DNA of 18,169 nt from JBGTHB01 sp041746415 (lineage in GTDB: Bacteria > Pseudomonadota > Gammaproteobacteria > Coxiellales > Coxiellaceae): NCBI GenBank assembly GCA_041746415.1, contig JBGTHB010000099.1, positions 1 to 18,169 on the forward strand, given 5' to 3'. A model generated the notes under the pieces. It worked only from the letters and a program-made list of their open reading frames with translations. It was not told the origin of the DNA and did not search any database. A program made the translations under genes and the position numbers. Shown here piece after piece: positions 7,284 to 14,278 of this stretch (positions within the stretch are counted from its first letter, which is position 1; each line of letters opens with the position of its first letter).

Positions 7284-7333
7284 ATCGGATATAATTAAAT
7301 ACAATTGGATACCGCCATGATCGACCATACTAA

Positions 7334-7474
7334 GTTAGCCATTCCAGCACCGCTATTAAAACTAATCGCAGCACCCTGAAAAAACACCTACTCGCTCTTT
7401 GCACCAGAAAAATCCTGAGCAAACAAGGCAAGGGACCCGCCACTTGGTATACCTTATGCCGCAACAAACCTTGA
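7334..7474 (+). pseudogene. Remnant of a winged-helix domain gene
   Basis: A 46-codon stretch after a TAA (7331-7333) has no start codon or ribosome-binding site, yet reads like the C-terminal winged helix of Fic-type or RecG-like/AlbA_2 proteins: TNRSTLKKHLLALCTRKIL followed by KQGKGPATWYTL. This matches the family pattern of a recognition helix, then 'G.L...GKG..T.Y.L'. It ends at TGA 7472-7474, overlapping the tRNA-Met -35 box. The rest of the gene is missing. The match is by eye only and the stretch is short. Confidence 0.35.
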
Positions 7475-7499
7475 CAAGACCGACCCAACCCGCGAGAAT
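7471..7499 (+). promoter_or_regulatory. Promoter of tRNA-Met
   Basis: A consensus -35 TTGACA (7471-7476), a 17-nt spacer and a -10 GAGAAT (7494-7499, 4 of 6 consensus) place initiation near 7506, about 19 nt before the tRNA. Confidence 0.6.
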
Positions 7500-7524
7500 T
7501 TCACACCTCATCAGCACTTCTTAT

Positions 7525-7601
7525 GGCTATGTAGCTCAGCTGGTTAGAGCACAGCATTCATAATGCTGGTGTCGGTGGTTCAAGTCCACCCATAGCCACC
7601 A
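7525..7601 (+). tRNA. tRNA-Met, elongator type (anticodon CAU)
   Basis: The 77-nt cloverleaf has a perfect acceptor stem GGCTATG/CATAGCC, discriminator A and encoded CCA (7599-7601). The D arm is GCTCAGCTGGTTAGAGC. The anticodon stem CAGCA/TGCTG encloses TTCATAA with CAT at 7559-7561, and the T arm is GGTGG-TTCAAGT-CCACC. The acceptor start GGCTA.GTAGCTCAG matches elongator tRNA-Met. It lacks the initiator's C-A mismatch and the GGCCCCTTAG start of the lysidine-modified tRNA-Ile2. Confidence 0.95.
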
Positions 7602-7879
7602 TATTGCCACGCTAGAGACATAGATTGTCTATATTGGAAATCAAATTGACAATTTAGACAGATCCGTGTGGCTTTCTGGCTGACTACCAAAGCTCGGAAA
7701 ATAAAAAATGTGCACGATCAAATACATTCCAACGATTTTTAAAATTATGCGCGTCTGGCACTGGCCAAATACTCAATCTCTCTGCTTTAGCAAACGATTG
7801 CTGGGACTGACAATAATCCAGCGCCCTCGTACTGACTGGGTGCCGTTCCTTTTAGCAACTCTCGCTACCAGTCTAATCG
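7602..7879. other. AT-rich spacer after tRNA-Met, no convincing gene
   Basis: This 278-nt gap separates tRNA-Met from the 3' end of the Nudix gene. Near its start, GTCTATATTG (7627-7636) and CAATTTAGAC (7650-7659) form a 10-bp inverted repeat with one mismatch, and a shorter AGACA/TGTCT pair lies beside it. A 60-codon plus-strand frame from ATG 7708 runs to 7890 with a hydrophobic end (WVPFLLATLATSLIVIF). It lacks a good ribosome-binding site, overlaps the convergent Nudix gene and resembles nothing I know, so I do not call it a gene. The run TTATTTTTTAAAA at 7880 could contribute to ending transcription. Confidence 0.4.
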
Positions 7880-8299
7880 TTATTTTTTAAAATCCAACCA
7901 ACACCTAATCGATTCTTTATACATTGCTGGCATAACCAAACTATCAATTTCGTGCGGGCTGGCTAATTTTAATTCTTTATGTTCGTTGCTAATGGCTATG
8001 TTCATTGTCTCGCTGTTTAACAACACACAACCATACGTAACAATCAACACATGGGTATTAGCATTAATGCTATAAAGCCATGAATCAAGGATCGAATTTA
8101 TTTCAACATCTAAATTGGTTTCTTCTTTGATTTCGCGCTGCAAACATTTTTTTGGTTGCTCGCCTAATTCTAATTTTCCACCAGGTAATTCGTATTCATC
8201 GCGTTCATTCTTCAATAACAAAACTTTACCATCAACTAAAAAAACACCTTTAATTGAAACCGGAAATTGTTGTGCTAAATTGTCTTGTGGCGAAATCAT
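7880..8299 (-). CDS. Nudix hydrolase
   Basis: The 139-residue protein has one Nudix domain. The Nudix box runs from Gly41 to Leu63 (GKLELGEQPKKCLQREIKEE followed by TNL), fitting Gx5Ex7REUxEExGU except that Asn replaces the last Gly. The metal-binding Glu residues in REIKEE are intact. Nudix enzymes hydrolyse nucleoside diphosphates linked to another group X; members of this small size often act on oxidised or non-canonical NTPs, but the substrate cannot be told from sequence. AGAGGT about 10 nt before ATG 8299 is a good ribosome-binding site. It is the last gene of the long minus-strand operon, 12 nt after the small kinase-tail protein. Confidence 0.9.
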   Translation of the reverse strand: MISPQDNLAQQFPVSIKGVFLVDGKVLLLKNERDEYELPGGKLELGEQPKKCLQREIKEETNLDVEINSILDSWLYSINANTHVLIVTYGCVLLNSETMNIAISNEHKELKLASPHEIDSLVMPAMYKESIRCWLDFKK

Positions 8300-8311
8300 A
8301 TTAGACTACCT

Positions 8312-8494
8312 CTAGTTTTTTAGCTCAGCAGAACAACTGAGGTGATTTAACGCTATATCAATTTTTTCAATCAACTCATCTGCACTGGGCCTTGCTTTAG
8401 GATTAGACAGCACATCTAAACTTGGTAGCTCTAACGCGCTCGCCAACTTAACTCGCGCACCTAAAGCAGTATACTGCGCTAATTCATCATTCAT
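8312..8494 (-). CDS. 60-residue protein resembling the C-terminus of the upstream kinase
   Basis: The start codon overlaps the stop of the kinase gene in an ATGA, so translation is probably coupled. The sequence is visibly related to the last ~45 residues of that kinase: LPSLDVLSNPKARPSADELI followed by EKIDIAL here, against LPKLQTLQNSECRPPIEDLI followed by RLDTVL there, sharing LP.L..L.N...RP...LI..D..L. This looks like a tandem duplication of the kinase C-lobe end helices, or the residue of a duplicated kinase gene whose catalytic part was lost. It contains no catalytic motif. It could dock on the kinase or on its partner. The coding call rests on the similarity and the ATGA junction. Confidence 0.6.
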   Translation of the reverse strand: MNDELAQYTALGARVKLASALELPSLDVLSNPKARPSADELIEKIDIALNHLSCSAELKN

Positions 8495-9375
8495 GAAAGC
8501 CCAGCTTTGAAATCAGAATTTGCACTTGGTTCCAACACTGTATCAAGCCGATCAATCAAGTCCTCGATGGGTGGTCTACATTCTGAATTCTGTAAAGTCT
8601 GCAGCTTTGGTAAATTAAACATAGAAAGTCCGTATCGTTCTAAATGATAACAAAGTGCATAAATATCTTGATCAGGCCTCACAATGTAAGTTTGCCCGCG
8701 GCGATCATCATCTCCGACTGCTTCTGGCGGAATATATGGGCAAACTTTGTTGTCACGGAACTTAAGGCGGTTTTGGCGTAAATCAATTTCCGCGGCAAAC
8801 TCAAAATCAATAACGTAAGCACGATCACTCGTTTCATCATAAATCAAATTGCCGCCGCTTAAATCACGATGCACCCAACCCAACTGATGCAAACGCTGTA
8901 CTTCCAACATACATGCACGCATGCAGCGTATTTTTTGCAATTGCAATTTATTTGAAAAACGGCAGTATACGTCGAGCATAACACCAGGCAAAAGCGGCAA
9001 AATTAATCGAACGTCTTTTTTTAACTTAACTAAAGTTGCCTGACCAACGTCTACTCCATACAGCAAATTCCAAACATCACATTCAAGTTGATAATATTTT
9101 AATAGGCACTCTAGATTTTTTTCTTTGGCATTAGGATCTGATTTAACGACGCGTCGCCACGACCCATCCGGAGCAGAAAAAACACGAACCGAATTATTAG
9201 AGCCATTAAAAGAATCTGATGGCTTTAATTCCTGATCACCACATTGAATATCTGAGTCACGACGCGGACGACTAAAAAAACCACAGCACCCAGCTAGTTC
9301 AGGTTTTGCAGGATGGTACTGTATTTTTTGTTCTGATGGTTGAGGATCTTCATCCAAATGCTGGCGCCGTGACAT
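8491..9375 (-). CDS. Protein kinase-like protein with N-terminal extension
   Basis: From ATG 9375 the protein has 294 residues. The first ~60 are polar and look disordered (EDPQPSEQKI, FSRPRRDSD). A kinase fold follows: candidate Lys78 (RRVVKSD), hinge-like LPLLPGVMLD, the catalytic loop HRDLSGGN (169-176) with Asp171 and Asn176, DFE (190-192) instead of DFG, and a PPEA (217-220) APE-like motif. HRDLSGGN resembles lipopolysaccharide-kinase-type and effector-type kinases. The frame extends to 9432, but that start would overlap the previous gene by 58 nt. ATG 9375 overlaps its stop by 1 nt (TAATG) and has GGAG 8 nt upstream. Eukaryote-like kinases with polar N-termini are common among Legionellales effectors; secretion here is speculation. 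Confidence 0.82.
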   Translation of the reverse strand: MSRRQHLDEDPQPSEQKIQYHPAKPELAGCCGFFSRPRRDSDIQCGDQELKPSDSFNGSNNSVRVFSAPDGSWRRVVKSDPNAKEKNLECLLKYYQLECDVWNLLYGVDVGQATLVKLKKDVRLILPLLPGVMLDVYCRFSNKLQLQKIRCMRACMLEVQRLHQLGWVHRDLSGGNLIYDETSDRAYVIDFEFAAEIDLRQNRLKFRDNKVCPYIPPEAVGDDDRRGQTYIVRPDQDIYALCYHLERYGLSMFNLPKLQTLQNSECRPPIEDLIDRLDTVLEPSANSDFKAGLS

Positions 9376-10391
9376 TAAAAATACTCCATGATTTGTTGCG
9401 GCGTAATATTTTTTAATTCTGCAAACTGCCATTTCGGTTGACGATCTTTATCCACCACCGCAGCGCGCACGCCTTCATAAAAATCAGGGGTGTTGGCGAA
9501 CTGGCACGCTATTTTGTATTCCATGGCATTGATTTGATCGTAGCTCATACTTGCCGCGCGTTTTAATTGTTCTAACGTTACTTTCAAACTCAATGGTGAT
9601 TTTTGTTTTAATGTTTCTAAGGTCGCTAACGCAAACGCATCATTTGAATTTTGTAATCGTTTAAAAATTTCTTCCACGCTGTCTGCGCCAAAACATTGTT
9701 CGATTATGGTTTTGTGTTGCATGATTTCAGATTCGCCTGCTTCTGTAACACACTCACTCAATGTCGCAGCGATTGCATTCACTTCACAATCACGCAAGCC
9801 TGCTATTACACGCGGCCAATTTTCTTTATTGATGCAGTGAGTCACTAAGCCTAAAGCAAACGCATCGGCGCGCTTAATTCTAGCTCCAGTTAAACCTAAA
9901 TAACGACCTATGTAATACGGGCAGCGCGTTAAAAAATACCCAGCACCAATATCAGGGAAAAAGCCGATGCCTGTTTCTGGCATCGCAAATAAAAAATCGT
10001 CACTAGCGATACGTACCGTCCCATGCAACGACACGCCGACACCGCCACCCATAACAATACCGTGTAAAAAAGCGATATACGGTTTGGTGAAATGAAAAAT
10101 GATTTTATTCATGGCGTATTCGGTTTTGAAAAACGCGCACGCTTGTTCGGCGTTGTCGATGCCATTATCGTAAATCGCACGAATGTCACCACCGGCGCAA
10201 AAAGCACGGTCGCCTTCACCACGAATTACCACTGCAAACACAGACAGATCATCTTGCCATTGCTGTAACTGCAAAGCCAGCTGCTGACACATCTCAAGCG
10301 TTAATGAATTAAGTGCTTTGGGTCGGTTCAAAACCACTTCGCCAATCTTGCCGCAACGGCCAGACGATAAATTAAAAATAATGTCACTCAT
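9375..10391 (-). CDS. Enoyl-CoA hydratase/3-hydroxyisobutyryl-CoA hydrolase family protein
   Basis: The 338-residue protein belongs to the crotonase superfamily, in the ECH_2 (HIBYL-CoA hydrolase-like) branch. Seen: LNRPKALNSL (21-30), the oxyanion-hole segments FCAGGDIRA (64-72) and HGIVMGGGVG (110-119), and the catalytic acids in MPETGIGFFPD (Glu139, Asp147). The FFKTEYAMN and FPDIGAGYFL stretches and the long C-terminal helical part are characteristic of the hydrolase branch rather than short hydratases. HIBYL-CoA hydrolases act in valine breakdown, but no other valine gene is nearby, so the substrate stays open. It lies 9 nt after the ATPase gene and overlaps the kinase by 1 nt. No strong ribosome-binding site precedes it. 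Confidence 0.87.
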   Translation of the reverse strand: MSDIIFNLSSGRCGKIGEVVLNRPKALNSLTLEMCQQLALQLQQWQDDLSVFAVVIRGEGDRAFCAGGDIRAIYDNGIDNAEQACAFFKTEYAMNKIIFHFTKPYIAFLHGIVMGGGVGVSLHGTVRIASDDFLFAMPETGIGFFPDIGAGYFLTRCPYYIGRYLGLTGARIKRADAFALGLVTHCINKENWPRVIAGLRDCEVNAIAATLSECVTEAGESEIMQHKTIIEQCFGADSVEEIFKRLQNSNDAFALATLETLKQKSPLSLKVTLEQLKRAASMSYDQINAMEYKIACQFANTPDFYEGVRAAVVDKDRQPKWQFAELKNITPQQIMEYF

Positions 10392-10400
10392 AGCGAATTA

Positions 10401-11966
10401 CTATAACGAAATTGTGGGCACAGCGGCAAGCAATCTTTGCGTATACGCGTGCTGGGGTTGAGTAAGCACGGTTGCTGTGGCACCGTGCTCAACGATTTTG
10501 CCATCACGCATCACCGCAATGTCATGTGCCATATAAGCCACTACCGAGAGATTGTGGGTAATCAGTAAGTAAGCAATGTGTTTGCGTTGCTGAATCTCTT
10601 TGAGCAAATCCAACACTTGTTTTTGAATCGACACATCCAATGCTGAAGTCGGCTCATCCAATATTAAAATTTTGGGGTCTAGCGCTAACGCGCGCGCGAT
10701 GCAAATGCGTTGTCGTTCACCGCCAGAAAATTCATGCGGGTAGCGCCACTTCATATCGGGATTCAGCTTTACTAACAATAACAACTCATCCACCTTGGCT
10801 AAACGCGCCGCCTGATTTTTTTCGGTGTGCTGTGCACGCATCCCTTCCATAATGCTTTCGGCGATGAGCATTTTTGGGTTCAGCGCGGCATAGGGATCTT
10901 GAAACACCATTTGTATATCTTGACGGAATTGCGTGGAATCAAATATCACTTCGCCCTGACTGATGTGATTTAATTTAACTAACGCCTTTGCGACTGTGGT
11001 TTTTCCTGAACCCGATTCCCCAACCAGCGCCAGTGTCTCAGCGGCGTTAATCACCAAATTCACCCCGTCAACGGCTTTTACGGGCGTTGGTTTTTTTAAA
11101 TAAGGAAACGTACGCCGATCACTGAAATAAACCGCAAGCTCATGGGTGGTTAAAATTGGCTGTTGTTGTTGCGCATCAACAACGGCAACCAATGGCGGGA
11201 TGGCGGCTAATAATTGTCTGGAATACGCATGTTGTGGCTGCTGATAAAACTGCGTTGCGGTTTGGTGTTCAACACATTTGCCATGTTTAAGCACGATAAT
11301 ATCGTTGGCGAGTTGTGACACAATGGCTAAATCGTGACTGATAAAAAGCAAACTGGTGCGGTGCTGACGTTGAATTGATTTTAACAACGTGAGTATTTGC
11401 GCCTGCAATGTGACATCTAAAGCGGTTGTTGGCTCATCGGCAATAATCAGTTGTGGCTCACAACAAATCGCCAAGGCGATCATCGCGCGCTGCCGCATAC
11501 CCCCAGACAGTTGATGCGCATAAGCATTAAATACGCGCTGCGGATCTTTAATCCCTACTTCGTGCAAATATTCTTTTGCGCGCGCAGCAGCTTGGTTTTT
11601 TTTACAAATACGGTGACAACACAACGCTTCTTGAATTTGGTAACCGATAGTAAACACAGGATTAAATGCACTCATGGCATCTTGAAAAATCATGCCGATT
11701 TTTGAGCCGCGCACTTGACGCATTTGTTGCTCGGAGCGCAACAATAAATCTTCGCCGTGAAAAATAATCTCACTGTGACGCGCGACACGTGCTGCAAAAG
11801 GCAATAACTGCATAATTGATAATGCTGTTAAACTTTTACCACTACCAGATTCACCAACTAATGCCACACACTCGCCTTGCGGCACGGTAAAACTTAACTC
11901 ATCAATAACTACTTTTTGCTGCTCCTTGCCTGGGAAAAACACCTTAAGATTTTTAACCGTTAGCAT
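10401..11966 (-). CDS. ABC transporter ATPase, two fused nucleotide-binding domains (YejF/Opp type)
   Basis: This 521-residue cytosolic ATPase carries two complete domains. Domain 1 has Walker A GESGSGKS (38-45), signature LSGGMRQR (153-160) and Walker B LIIADEPT (173-180). Domain 2 has GESGSGKTT (316-324), FSGGERQR (413-420) and LILDEPTSALD (from about 434). Each ends with the oligopeptide-transporter C-terminal segment (QPQHAYSRQLLAAIP; QPQHAYTQRLLAAVP). The fused arrangement is that of YejF and similar peptide importers, replacing separate OppD and OppF. The ATG overlaps the permease stop by 1 nt (TAATG) and AAAGGAAC precedes it. It would power the two permeases encoded immediately upstream. 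In enterobacteria YejABEF imports microcin C and related peptides; this substrate is not established here. Confidence 0.95.
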   Translation of the reverse strand: MLTVKNLKVFFPGKEQQKVVIDELSFTVPQGECVALVGESGSGKSLTALSIMQLLPFAARVARHSEIIFHGEDLLLRSEQQMRQVRGSKIGMIFQDAMSAFNPVFTIGYQIQEALCCHRICKKNQAAARAKEYLHEVGIKDPQRVFNAYAHQLSGGMRQRAMIALAICCEPQLIIADEPTTALDVTLQAQILTLLKSIQRQHRTSLLFISHDLAIVSQLANDIIVLKHGKCVEHQTATQFYQQPQHAYSRQLLAAIPPLVAVVDAQQQQPILTTHELAVYFSDRRTFPYLKKPTPVKAVDGVNLVINAAETLALVGESGSGKTTVAKALVKLNHISQGEVIFDSTQFRQDIQMVFQDPYAALNPKMLIAESIMEGMRAQHTEKNQAARLAKVDELLLLVKLNPDMKWRYPHEFSGGERQRICIARALALDPKILILDEPTSALDVSIQKQVLDLLKEIQQRKHIAYLLITHNLSVVAYMAHDIAVMRDGKIVEHGATATVLTQPQHAYTQRLLAAVPTISL

Positions 11967-13288
11967 TATTGTTCCTTTAAATTTGGATCAAGCGCATCAC
12001 GCAACGCATCCGCCAACAAATTGGCACACAACACCAAACCAAACATAAAAATCAACGCGGCTAATAATGGCCACCACACAATGGGTTCACGCGCTAATTC
12101 TAAACGTGAGCTGTTAATCATATTTCCCCAACTCATGGTGGTGGGATCAACCCCCACTCCGACATACGACAACACCGCTTCAGCTAACACCAAACCGCTA
12201 AAATCTAAGACCACCGTAATTAAAATAATATGAATCACATTTGGCAATAAATGCCGCCATAATATTTTAAAGCGAGCCACACCTAATACTGTTGCTGCTT
12301 GAATGTATTCTTGTGTCTTAAGTTTCAATGTTTCAGCACGCAATAAACGACACAAACTGGCCCAACTGGTAATACCTAAAATAAAACACAACGCTAACAA
12401 GCGTGCATCCGCGCGCTGCGTAATAGTGGGGAAAAGAGTCGGATGCGCTGCAATATACACCTGCATTACCAATACCGAAGCAGAAATTAATAACACGCCG
12501 GGAATCGAACTCAACGTGGTATAGAGATACTGAATCACATCGTCTACCCAACCACTGAAAAATCCCGCTGTTAATCCCAACAATATTGCTAACGGCAACA
12601 TAAAAATGGTAGTCAAAATACCAATTAATAAACCGGTGCGAATGCTTTTAATTGCCTCATAAAACACATCGCGACCAATTTTATCAGTGCCAAAAATGTG
12701 ATAGTACTGTGCTAAATTAATTGTTATGGCGATGACAATGCACAGCATACAAAAAGTAATAACAGCAGGACGCCATGCGGTTTGTGTTTTAGCTGCAATG
12801 AATTTTTGCCAATTTATTTTAATCTTTTTAACGCCGGCGCAAAGCAAACCTAGCATTATTATTAATCCACTAAAGAAAATTCCCTCTAACAAACCCAACA
12901 CACTCCGCCACACCACATCCCAATTGCGTTGAGTCACGCTATGAACGTGTTGCGCCACATGTTGTAAAGCTTGCTGTGATGAAATGGTATAAAGATGCGA
13001 GGCAAACGGCGCTGAATAGGTTTTTTCGTCTGGGTGTTGCAGCGGCGCGAGCAACAAATCCAGCAAAGACACAAACTGCGCTTGACGTTGAAAGTGCACA
13101 CAATCCAATAACCCAATTATAAAATAAGCGCCTAAAACCACCATACAAATCATAGCTATGCGACTGGCCACTAAACGTCGCCATGTTTCGCGCCAATGTG
13201 GTTGTTGTGCTGCCCAAATAAAACAGCCCAACGACAACAATAAAAAAAACCACACCAACCAATCCGTTATAAGCAGATGCAATTGCAC
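11966..13288 (-). CDS. Oligopeptide-type ABC permease, OppC/YejE-like, enlarged
   Basis: This inner-membrane permease starts at GTG 13288, overlapping the previous stop by 1 nt (TAGTG) behind a strong AAGGAGT. It is 440 residues, against about 300-340 for OppC/YejE. Extra material lies in the N-terminal half: a hydrophobic segment at 8-26 before the usual first helix (about 44-62), and two further hydrophobic stretches (about 125-152 and 173-192). The family core then begins at FGTDKIGRDVFYEAI (199-213). The EAA coupling loop is clear (EYIQAATVLGVARFKILWRH, about 328-347), followed by LAEAVLSYVGVGVDPTTMSWG and a C-terminal LRDALDP. It pairs with the OppB-like permease and the fused ATPase. 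Confidence 0.93.
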   Translation of the reverse strand: MQLHLLITDWLVWFFLLLSLGCFIWAAQQPHWRETWRRLVASRIAMICMVVLGAYFIIGLLDCVHFQRQAQFVSLLDLLLAPLQHPDEKTYSAPFASHLYTISSQQALQHVAQHVHSVTQRNWDVVWRSVLGLLEGIFFSGLIIMLGLLCAGVKKIKINWQKFIAAKTQTAWRPAVITFCMLCIVIAITINLAQYYHIFGTDKIGRDVFYEAIKSIRTGLLIGILTTIFMLPLAILLGLTAGFFSGWVDDVIQYLYTTLSSIPGVLLISASVLVMQVYIAAHPTLFPTITQRADARLLALCFILGITSWASLCRLLRAETLKLKTQEYIQAATVLGVARFKILWRHLLPNVIHIILITVVLDFSGLVLAEAVLSYVGVGVDPTTMSWGNMINSSRLELAREPIVWWPLLAALIFMFGLVLCANLLADALRDALDPNLKEQ

Positions 13289-14274
13289 TAGGACTCCTTA
13301 CCTAAACGCACACGCGGATCAAACAGCGTGTATGAAATATCAGTTAAGATTAAACCAACAATGTAGAGTAACGTACCTAAAAACACCATCACCCGCACAA
13401 TTTCAAAATCTTGTTGTTGTATCGCATCAATCGTATAACTGCCTAAACCGGGCACACCAAAAAATGATTCCATGATTAAACTGCCTAAAAATAACATCGG
13501 AATCACCACCACAATACCTGTTAGAATCGGTAACATGCCGTTTTTCAACACGTGTTTAAACAGCACTTGCACCGGCGATAAACCTTTGGCTCGGGCGGTA
13601 CGTACATAATCCTTATGCAGCTCCTCTAAAAAAATAGTGCGATACCAACGCGTACCGGCACCAATGCCACTAATTACGCCAATCATTACCGGTAAAATTA
13701 AAAACTTAAACGCATGCCAACCTTCTTGATAACCCGATATCGGCACCCATTGCAACATTTTTGCAAACACAAATTGACCGATAATGACGTAAAACAAACC
13801 GGATATCGACATCATTACTACACAAATAAACATGGTAAAGCGATCAAACAAACTGGCACGAAACAGCGCCACAAATAACGCTAATGAAATATTTAACAAT
13901 AGCCCCACTAATAAAGTGGGAACAGCCAATGCCAAACTTGGCCACATGCGTTGCCAAATGTCTTGACCAATATCGCGTCCTTGATCGGATTTACCAAACT
14001 GAAAACTAAATAATCCTACTGACTTAATATAAAATAATGTATCACGTAATGTGTTTACGCCATGTTGTGATGGATTGTAAAACAATGGCTTGTCATAGCC
14101 ATGTTGTTTTTTCCATGTCTCAACTTGTTGCTGCGTAACGTGGCGTTCGCCCAAATGGATGCGCGCCATGCTGTCTGGTGTGTTCACCATAAAAAATAAA
14201 GCAAAAGTAATTAAATTCACACCGATTAAAATAGGTATAGCATAAAGAATTCTTCTGGCTAAATAACGTAACAT
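13288..14274 (-). CDS. Oligopeptide-type ABC permease, OppB/YejB-like
   Basis: The protein starts MLRYLARRILYAIPILIGVN, a typical OppB/DppB beginning with the first helix at about 8-29. A periplasmic loop (QVETWKKQHGYDKPLFY) leads into five further hydrophobic segments. The EAA coupling loop reads DYVRTARAKGLSPVQVLFKH (about 222-241), and the helix LGSLIMESFFGVPGLGSYTI and the end LFDPRVRLG are family signatures. A GTG at 14277 is also in frame; ATG 14274 has better spacing from GAG at 14282-14284, giving 328 residues. It begins a few bases after the binding-protein stop and forms the heterodimeric channel with the OppC-like permease. Confidence 0.94.
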   Translation of the reverse strand: MLRYLARRILYAIPILIGVNLITFALFFMVNTPDSMARIHLGERHVTQQQVETWKKQHGYDKPLFYNPSQHGVNTLRDTLFYIKSVGLFSFQFGKSDQGRDIGQDIWQRMWPSLALAVPTLLVGLLLNISLALFVALFRASLFDRFTMFICVVMMSISGLFYVIIGQFVFAKMLQWVPISGYQEGWHAFKFLILPVMIGVISGIGAGTRWYRTIFLEELHKDYVRTARAKGLSPVQVLFKHVLKNGMLPILTGIVVVIPMLFLGSLIMESFFGVPGLGSYTIDAIQQQDFEIVRVMVFLGTLLYIVGLILTDISYTLFDPRVRLGKES

Positions 14275-14278
14275 CACA

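Noticed and set aside
7317..7379. 20-codon ORF (MIDHTKLAIPAPLLKLIAAP) after the PP2C gene
   Set aside because: No ribosome-binding site and too short to judge; it overlaps the winged-helix remnant in another frame.
7525..7601. tRNA-Met as an integration site with a downstream direct repeat
   Set aside because: No second copy of the tRNA 3' end and no integrase are visible in the window.
7708..7890. 60-codon plus-strand frame after tRNA-Met
   Set aside because: No good ribosome-binding site, no recognisable similarity, and its end overlaps the Nudix gene on the other strand. Kept only as a note on the spacer.
9376..9432. Upstream start for the second kinase
   Set aside because: It would overlap the CoA-hydrolase-like gene by 58 nt; ATG 9375 has GGAG at good spacing and a TAATG coupling junction.
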